This document shows positions 58,112-64,000 of a DNA stretch of 64,000 nt, one piece after another. Positions within the stretch are counted from its first letter, which is position 1. Each line of letters begins with the position of its first letter. The position numbers and the translations under genes are program-made. Under the pieces are notes generated by a model. The model made no database searches, was not told the DNA's origin, and was given only the letters and a program-made list of their open reading frames with translations. The stretch is taken from NCBI RefSeq assembly GCF_900452385.1, contig NZ_UGOA01000001.1, positions 357,501 through 421,500 of the forward strand, read 5' to 3'. The stretch is from Legionella donaldsonii (GTDB lineage Bacteria; Pseudomonadota; Gammaproteobacteria; Legionellales; Legionellaceae).

Positions 58112-61100
58112 TTAAGCACAAAACATTGATTGATCTTTTGGATAATATTGTTTGGTATCCTCTTTCATAATTCGCAGGATTTCTTTGGCAAGCCTCTCAC
58201 GAAAATCGGTAGTCAAATTGGCTGAAATAGCCATATGGGGTCTGTTATCGGCCATACGCAGAAAGCAAATATCGAGAAAATTGTCTACTTCCAATAAATC
58301 ATATTGATAATTGTTTACATTTTGTGTTTTTAATCCAAATAACGAGGTACTCTCCCTTTCTGAGATTAAAAAATCACTATGCATATTGATATTGATGAGA
58401 AAATTATTACCTTTAAAAGAACTTAAACGGCCACAGCAGTTGAGAATTTTTCGGTTTAATTGAAGGGTAGGGAATAAACAACTATATAACCAGGTTAATA
58501 GTTTGACACCATATTCTTTAATTTTTTTAGGTTCTCGAAAGGTGCCTATACTGGCGAGCTTTACCAAATTAGAACATTTTTGATAAGGGCTGGTAGTCAT
58601 GATCGATTCATGAACCTGTTTGCAGACCGAGTTTAAGGTAGATTGTTTGTTAATCTGCGCCTTAATTAGCTCCAGCTCCAAGAAGCAACCGATGGTCTTG
58701 TCATATTTATGATCATCGCGAGTAGATTTAACTTTAGTAATACAGATGGAAGAATGTGCATTGAGCTTATAGCCACAACAATTACGCAGCGCTAACAAAA
58801 GTACACTACTCAAACCATCGTTAAGGCTTATATGGTTATGAGCACAGAATAGTCGCAGATTTTGCAGTGCCTCCTGAGAGATTTCTGTGTAGGTTGAATA
58901 AGGAGTTTTTCTTTTCTTCATATTGGCTACAACATATTCCGCGGGAAAGGTAAATAAAGAAGCATCCTCCAAATAGTCCTCCCAGAACATTAAGTCGCGA
59001 TTAAAATAAGTTTGAATATAGGCTTGTTCTTTGAATATATATTCTCGATAACGGGTGTCTCTGTCCAAAGAGGGCGACTGAGCAGATAAGTAAAAATTGG
59101 ATAAGTCAGCGAGCAAGATTGCAGGTGAAACATGATCAGAAATAATATGAGGCATACAAAGTTGGATTTCTGTATTTCTGCCCTTTAAATAAAATAAACG
59201 AACCATTATCAGCGGTTGATTTTTAGGCCAAGGATAGAGTGCCCTTAACTCATTGAAGGAAGTCTCTAAAACAATCTCGCTTTCTTTCTCAGACAGCGAG
59301 GCGAGATTTTTTACTGCGATCTCAGGAGGACGATTTTTCTGGAGAGACTGGACAGGCCGAAAAGAGAATACTCGGTAGCATAGGGTTTCATGTTTTCTAA
59401 TAATCAAAGCCAAGGCAGCATTTAGTTTTTCCAAATCCAACATCCCTTGCACACGTTCTCGCGCGCAGACATTTAATTTTTTGGCCTTCGATTCAAAGGT
59501 ATTTGATAGCCATAAAGTGAATTGGAAATCACTCAATGGCAACTGACTTTTATCTTTATAAGTCTCTGTATTAATATCTGTTTGCTGCCTTACTTCCTGT
59601 AATTGATCGAGCAAGCTGGCCACCGCTGCGATGGTTGGCTTCTGATAAAAATTTTGTAAACTGATTTCTTTTCCTAGAGCGTGATTGATGGTTGTAATAA
59701 TTCTTGCTGCCGACAAAGAGTGTCCTCCCAAATCAAAAAAATCATCATGAATACCAATTGGTTTTATACCTAGTTCCTCCGACCAAATTTCAGCAATTAT
59801 TTTCTCCAGAGGTGTCTGTGGTGCCACCTGTCCTATGGTTGGAGTGAAGGAGGGAGCAGGCAAGGCGAAGGTGTCTAGCTTGTCATTGGCATTGAGTGGA
59901 AAGGATTCCATGCTGACAAAACAAGAGGGAATCATGAAGTCAGGCAAGTACAGCTTTAAATATTGCCGCAGTTCATTGTCACTTACAGCCTGATTTTTAT
60001 CTTTCAAAATGTAATAAGCGACTAATATTTTCTCCTTGCGATAGCCATCGGCAGTAATGACTACGGCGGATTTGAGCTGGTGATGAGCCGCTAAACAGTG
60101 TTCAATCTCGGCTGGTTCTACGCGAAAGCCTCGTATCTTTATCTGATGATCGATCCTTCCGATGCACTCCAGTTCCCCCTTCGGTAGGCGGCGGCATAAA
60201 TCGCCGGTTTTGTACAAGCGGGCATTGGGGGCATTGTTGAAAGGGTCTTTAATAAAGTATCGCTCTGTTAATGTCTTATTGTTTAAATATCCACGGGCTA
60301 GACAACAACCGCCCAGATAAAGTTCACCGGTCTCTCCCTCAGCAACAGGTAGGCCAGTTTCATCAAGGAGATAAGATTGGCAATTAGGAACCAACATACC
60401 AATAGGTACATTTGCTCCCAGCCTGGAAATATTTTTAGAATCAATTTGATATAGACAAACAGCCACACTGGTTTCCGTAGGACCATATTCATTAAACAAA
60501 CGATGTTTGGGATAAAAACTCAACCAGGCTGCACAATCACTAGCGGCTAAACTTTCTCCTGCCAACATGATTTTTTGCAGATGATGAAGAGGCCAGCATT
60601 TCATTTTTAGCTGATGTAACAATACTCTAAAATAACTGGGCGTTAATTTAATGAAATTGACTTGACTGGTGACAAGATAATTCAGATACAGGCCAGGATC
60701 TTTTTTAACTTTATCTTCACAAATCACAACCGTTAAGCCAATTGTTAAGGGGACAAGCGAGGTTGTTAGCGCAAAATCAAACGAAGGATTGGAAGAAAAA
60801 TCAACCAATTGTTGTGTGTTTAACGAGCAAAAATCAGCAAACCACTCCGCGTAATTGACAACCCCCTCATGCTCGATGAGTACCCCTTTAGGCTTACCAG
60901 TTGAACCAGACGTATAAATTATATAAGCCAGGTGATGAGGGGACGTTACTGATTGAGGATTATCTGGTGATTGCTTGCGAAATTCTTCCTCTTCATTAAA
61001 AACAAGGGTTTTTCCCTGGTATCGAGACAATTTTCTTTTCCATTCACTCGTCGTAATGAGAATGGACGTTGATCCTTCATGTAAAATGAGTAATAACCGC

Positions 61101-61381
61101 TCTTCCGGAGATGACGGATCTAAAGGAATATAGGCTCCCCCTGCCTTTAGAATTGCCATAATCGCAATAAGAAAATCGATGGAGCGATTCATGCAGAGGG
61201 CAACTTGCGTTTCTGCGGTCACGCCCAATGTCCGCAAATAATGGGCTAGCTGATTTGCCCTCTGATTTAATTGCGCGTAACTAATGGACTGTCTTCCAAA
61301 AATAGCTGCAATTTTTTGTGGTCTTTGTTTAACTTGTAGCTCAAACATTTCATGCAGGGTATTGGCTGTTTTCCTTTTCAA
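58112..61381 (-). CDS. Single-module nonribosomal peptide synthetase (A-PCP-C)
   Basis: The 1089-aa protein has an adenylation domain at residues about 5-505: A3 YTSGSTGKPKGV, A5 NEYGPTE, A7 YKTGDL, A8 GRIDHQIKIRGFRVEP and A10 Lys501. A carrier domain follows with LGGHSL and Ser555. Residues about 610-1080 form a condensation-like domain with PHIISDH (His745, Asp749). There is no thioesterase. Specificity positions read Asp202, Phe203, Thr206, Lys245, Met272, Ala274, Glu298, Val307 and Ala308, close to the known Asn code. It lies 46 nt after the MMPL gene. Confidence 0.88.
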   Translation of the reverse strand: MKRKTANTLHEMFELQVKQRPQKIAAIFGRQSISYAQLNQRANQLAHYLRTLGVTAETQVALCMNRSIDFLIAIMAILKAGGAYIPLDPSSPEERLLLILHEGSTSILITTSEWKRKLSRYQGKTLVFNEEEEFRKQSPDNPQSVTSPHHLAYIIYTSGSTGKPKGVLIEHEGVVNYAEWFADFCSLNTQQLVDFSSNPSFDFALTTSLVPLTIGLTVVICEDKVKKDPGLYLNYLVTSQVNFIKLTPSYFRVLLHQLKMKCWPLHHLQKIMLAGESLAASDCAAWLSFYPKHRLFNEYGPTETSVAVCLYQIDSKNISRLGANVPIGMLVPNCQSYLLDETGLPVAEGETGELYLGGCCLARGYLNNKTLTERYFIKDPFNNAPNARLYKTGDLCRRLPKGELECIGRIDHQIKIRGFRVEPAEIEHCLAAHHQLKSAVVITADGYRKEKILVAYYILKDKNQAVSDNELRQYLKLYLPDFMIPSCFVSMESFPLNANDKLDTFALPAPSFTPTIGQVAPQTPLEKIIAEIWSEELGIKPIGIHDDFFDLGGHSLSAARIITTINHALGKEISLQNFYQKPTIAAVASLLDQLQEVRQQTDINTETYKDKSQLPLSDFQFTLWLSNTFESKAKKLNVCARERVQGMLDLEKLNAALALIIRKHETLCYRVFSFRPVQSLQKNRPPEIAVKNLASLSEKESEIVLETSFNELRALYPWPKNQPLIMVRLFYLKGRNTEIQLCMPHIISDHVSPAILLADLSNFYLSAQSPSLDRDTRYREYIFKEQAYIQTYFNRDLMFWEDYLEDASLFTFPAEYVVANMKKRKTPYSTYTEISQEALQNLRLFCAHNHISLNDGLSSVLLLALRNCCGYKLNAHSSICITKVKSTRDDHKYDKTIGCFLELELIKAQINKQSTLNSVCKQVHESIMTTSPYQKCSNLVKLASIGTFREPKKIKEYGVKLLTWLYSCLFPTLQLNRKILNCCGRLSSFKGNNFLININMHSDFLISERESTSLFGLKTQNVNNYQYDLLEVDNFLDICFLRMADNRPHMAISANLTTDFRERLAKEILRIMKEDTKQYYPKDQSMFCA

Positions 61382-61427
61382 TTTTTCTTCCTTCCTATCA
61401 AAGTAACCTAGACTCCACTTTCTATTA

Positions 61428-63659
61428 TTATAGTTTTGGCAAAATCCTATCTAGCCATCTAGGCAGGTACCAATTCCATTCTTTAAGCAATACCATCGTG
61501 GAGGGAACGAGGAGCGTCCGAATTAAAAAAGCATCCACAAAAATCGCCACTGCGATGCCAAGCCCAAAGGCTTTCACCATTAATACATCGGCAACTAAAA
61601 ATGAACCGCAAATGAAGATAACGATCAGTGCGGCACTGGTAATAATGCGACTGCTCCGCTCAATGCCCGAAATAATACTTTTATTGTTATGATGACCATT
61701 TTTTTCATAAGCCTCTTTTATTCGCGATAAGAGAAAAACCTCATAGTCCATCGAGAACCCAAAGAGGGCGCAAAAGATGATGACTAAAAGACTGATATCC
61801 AACATTCCCTGTGGTTCAAAATTAAGGTATTTCGCTAAATAACCATCCTGAAATACGAGTACAAGCGCACCATAGCAGGCACTAAGACTTAATAAATTCA
61901 TGAGAATGGCTTTAATAGGGATAAATAAAGAACGCAATAGCAGAAGTAAAATGAGATAAGTGAAAACCATAATCCATAACAAAGCCCAAGGTAAAATCTG
62001 GGAAATACGGTTTAAAACATCCACGTTGATGGCCGGTGTCCCAGTAATTTCCATAGTCAGTCCAGAAGACACTTGGGTGTTTCTTAGAGTCTTAACCAGT
62101 TGTATGGTTTGAGCGTCATTGCTCTGATAATTGCTACTCACATTTAATACAGCAAAAGAATAGCCTGTCGTTGTTGCTAATAATTTTTTTATATTAGCAG
62201 CCAAAAACTTCTTAGGCGTGGAATAGAGGTTGATATATTGTTTCTTGGTTAATTTCCCATCAGAGGAGACGACGCCGCTAATCTCGTCAATAGAGGGATG
62301 GTCTTTTAGTTTTTGTACTAAAGTATAGATTTTGGAAAGACTATCTTGCGACAAAATATAATGATGGGGAGATTGAACTAATAACAAAATTGGGGTTAAT
62401 GATTTGACATCAAATTCTTCTTCGTAGGTATTAAAAAACTGTCGGCTCTCGGACTCTTTGGGAGTAATGCGATAATCTGATACGCCAAATTTGGCCGACA
62501 AGAATGGATAACCAAGCAGGAGCAATAAAATAAGAATCGGGAAAAAAAAGTATAAAGGATGAGCAACAACTTTTTCTGCCAGCCAACGCCAGGCAGGTGA
62601 GCTATGCTCCTTCTTTCTTCCGGGCAGATGGATCGAAAAAAGATTAATTTTGTTTTTGAGAACAGCAAGAAAAGCTGGGAGTACGATGACCGCAGTAATT
62701 ACTGCAACCACCACGGCAACGATCCCGCCAACAGCCATAGAAAATAAAATATTAATAGGGAAAAGAAATAAAGCACTGATACTGATAAGAACGGCTAGGC
62801 CACTGAAAAAAATAGCTTTTCCCGCTGTTTCTGCAGTAATGGCAATGGCTTCGCTTACATCGATGCCATTATGTAATTCTTCGCGAAAGCGACTGATGAT
62901 AAATAGAGAATAATCCAGACTCAGGCAGAGACCTAACAATAAAGCAATATTCAAGGTATACACCGAGAGAGTCCAGGATTCTCCTAAAATATAAAGGGCG
63001 GTAAGGATTATGAGCGCGCATCCGCCTCCCAAAAGAATAGGCAGCAAAGCGGCAGTCAGGGAGCCAAAAACGACTAACAAGGTAATAATTGCCACCGGTG
63101 TTGCGATAAAATCGGCCTTATAGAGATCATGCTGAGTCTCTTTATTGATCTCTCTAACAAAAATAGCCTGCCCGCCCATTTCAATAGTCATATTGGATGG
63201 TTTTTTTATTGCAGCTGTAAATTTGGCTAGCGTGTTCGCATTAAGAGGTTCCTGGCTTTTAACAATGACGACGACATAGGCAGAATGCTTATCCTTGGAA
63301 ATTTGATGTTTGTTGTCTGAGGGGAGGAAAATGTCATGTTTAATAGGGAAATTTTCCAAACCCGAAAGAGATTGATTGATTTTCTTATTAAATAGGGATT
63401 GGTCAGCCCGAAGAGTTTTACTCTGATAGATAATCAGAAATTTATTAGCGCTATCGTAACCCAGCTTCTTATCGATATATTCCTGGGTCTTGGCACTTTG
63501 TGAATTCTCATCTTTAAAACCGGTTGTTTTAAAAGGAGCAACAATGTGGATGAGCAGAGGAACACAGGCCAGGATTATAATCACCCATAGGATGATGAGA
63601 TACCAGCGCAGCGGGTAGATTTTACTCCCTAACTTGTAAAATAAGTGTTTTTTCATCAT
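61428..63659 (-). CDS. MMPL/RND-family exporter
   Basis: The 743-aa protein has about twelve transmembrane helices in two halves, with large periplasmic loops after helix 1 and helix 7, and the MMPL signature with LCLSLDYSLFIISRFREE and the parallel FGFSMDYEVFLLSRIKEA. Asp-Tyr pairs in these are the proton-relay type. MmpL proteins export lipids and lipopeptides. The NRPS follows directly, so the exporter most likely moves the NRPS product. Alternative ATG at 63656. Confidence 0.9.
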   Translation of the reverse strand: MMKKHLFYKLGSKIYPLRWYLIILWVIIILACVPLLIHIVAPFKTTGFKDENSQSAKTQEYIDKKLGYDSANKFLIIYQSKTLRADQSLFNKKINQSLSGLENFPIKHDIFLPSDNKHQISKDKHSAYVVVIVKSQEPLNANTLAKFTAAIKKPSNMTIEMGGQAIFVREINKETQHDLYKADFIATPVAIITLLVVFGSLTAALLPILLGGGCALIILTALYILGESWTLSVYTLNIALLLGLCLSLDYSLFIISRFREELHNGIDVSEAIAITAETAGKAIFFSGLAVLISISALFLFPINILFSMAVGGIVAVVVAVITAVIVLPAFLAVLKNKINLFSIHLPGRKKEHSSPAWRWLAEKVVAHPLYFFFPILILLLLLGYPFLSAKFGVSDYRITPKESESRQFFNTYEEEFDVKSLTPILLLVQSPHHYILSQDSLSKIYTLVQKLKDHPSIDEISGVVSSDGKLTKKQYINLYSTPKKFLAANIKKLLATTTGYSFAVLNVSSNYQSNDAQTIQLVKTLRNTQVSSGLTMEITGTPAINVDVLNRISQILPWALLWIMVFTYLILLLLLRSLFIPIKAILMNLLSLSACYGALVLVFQDGYLAKYLNFEPQGMLDISLLVIIFCALFGFSMDYEVFLLSRIKEAYEKNGHHNNKSIISGIERSSRIITSAALIVIFICGSFLVADVLMVKAFGLGIAVAIFVDAFLIRTLLVPSTMVLLKEWNWYLPRWLDRILPKL

Positions 63660-63662
63660 CCT

Positions 63663-63815
63663 TTAAGCGCCCCACTCAGCACTTGGTTTAAAATGGTCTA
63701 ATTCAACTGTAGCCATAGACTTTTTTGTAATAAATTGCGTTGGGTTATCCAGAAATCTCTCTTTATAGCGAGGGGTTTGGGGATGTTGTGTTTGACAGTT
63801 TTTCCCTAACTCCAT
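63663..63815 (-). CDS. Unrecognised 50-aa ORF heading the MMPL-NRPS operon
   Basis: An ATG at 63815 opens a 50-residue frame (starts MELGKNCQTQHPQTPRYKE, ends FKPSAEWGA). Its TAA is 3 nt before the MMPL start. GGAAT lies 9 nt before the ATG and a promoter lies upstream. It is hydrophilic, with a single Cys, no signal peptide, and resembles no family I know. It could be a small protein or a leader. An internal ATG (17 codons before the stop) is also possible. Confidence 0.45.
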   Translation of the reverse strand: MELGKNCQTQHPQTPRYKERFLDNPTQFITKKSMATVELDHFKPSAEWGA

Positions 63816-63827
63816 GTTTTTATTCCA

Positions 63828-63857
63828 TTAGTGTAGAGACATATAAATTTAGTGTAG
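63828..63857. promoter_or_regulatory. Direct repeat TTAGTGTAG in the MMPL-NRPS promoter
   Basis: TTAGTGTAG occurs at 63828-63836 and 63849-63857, exactly 21 bp apart. That is two helical turns, as for dimer binding on one face of DNA. The right copy overlaps the -10 element of the minus-strand promoter. Confidence 0.5.
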
Positions 63858-63878
63858 TTAAATGGTGCGGTTTGTCAA
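63851..63878 (-). promoter_or_regulatory. Sigma-70 promoter of the MMPL-NRPS operon
   Basis: On the minus strand TTGACA (63873-63878) and TACACT (63851-63856) are 16 bp apart. The predicted start lies near 63844, about 30 nt before the 50-aa ORF. Confidence 0.65.
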
Positions 63879-64000
63879 AATTAAACTCATTTTTAGCGAT
63901 AGGCTTAAGCGGTTGAATGAAGTTGCTTGCCAAATTTTCTTTGCTGATTAAAATTTGCCTTTTTTGAATCACGAATAAATGGCTATGGAAAAGACAGAAG
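63879..64000. other. Right-end intergenic sequence
   Basis: This AT-rich segment is divergent from the MMPL operon. An ATG at 63979 could open a plus-strand gene (MAMEKTE before the window ends), but it has no clear ribosome site. Nothing else is recognised. Confidence 0.3.

Noticed and set aside
63979..64000. Start of a plus-strand gene at the right edge
   Set aside because: Only seven codons are visible and there is no ribosome site, so it is noted but not called as a gene.

Overview
The window is 64 kb of an AT-leaning gammaproteobacterial chromosome that is almost certainly Legionella or a close relative. Four things point there: the unbroken order rrn, tRNA-tufB, rplKAJL-rpoBC, str, S10, spc, alpha; the insertion in ribosomal protein S7; an AcpXL-type very-long-chain acyl cluster; and effector-like orphan proteins. 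The genus is inferred from remembered protein sequences and gene order, not from a database search.

Positions 1-32114 are translation and transcription machinery, all on the plus strand: the 3' end of 23S rRNA, 5S rRNA, tRNA-Thr(UGU), tRNA-Tyr, tRNA-Gly, tRNA-Thr(GGU), tufB, tRNA-Trp, secE-nusG, rplKA, an L10-type leader, rplJL, an attenuator, rpoBC, rpsL-rpsG-fusA-tufA, then the S10, spc and alpha ribosomal protein groups up to rplQ and a strong terminator. tufA runs into rpsJ with a 5-nt gap, so str and S10 look like one transcription unit without the S10 leader known from E. coli. The two tuf genes differ at only two synonymous positions.

Positions 32214-36322 hold a hotdog thioesterase, a GNAT acetyltransferase, ssb, a YajR-like MFS exporter and a FabL-like enoyl-ACP reductase. 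After an exported alpha/alpha-toroid-like protein on the other strand comes a tight five-gene operon (38279-43015): long acyl carrier protein, double-hotdog dehydratase, active ketosynthase, ketosynthase lacking the catalytic Cys, and LpxL-type acyltransferase. The order mirrors the rhizobial acpXL-fabZXL-fabF2XL-fabF1XL-lpxXL locus, and Legionella lipid A is known for very long oxo-fatty acids, so lipid A acyl-chain synthesis is the best reading.

Positions 43061-57665 are mixed: a periplasmic solute-binding protein, panD, a decayed glutathione S-transferase gene, a membrane protein with a possible U-box-like segment, lptM-dapF-trkA-trkH on the minus strand with a 144-bp inverted-repeat element between trkA and trkH, an acyl-protein-thioesterase-like hydrolase, ratA-rnfH, bamE facing away from fur, an orphan effector-like protein, a HerA-like ATPase (DUF853), a helix-hairpin-helix protein and an outer-membrane barrel protein.

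The right end (57726-63815, minus strand) carries a small-molecule locus: an unrecognised 50-aa ORF, an MMPL-family exporter and a single-module NRPS (A-PCP-C), read from a good promoter that contains a 9-bp direct repeat spaced exactly 21 bp. A Cys-rich exported protein follows. This locus and the lipid A cluster are the most interesting parts of the window.
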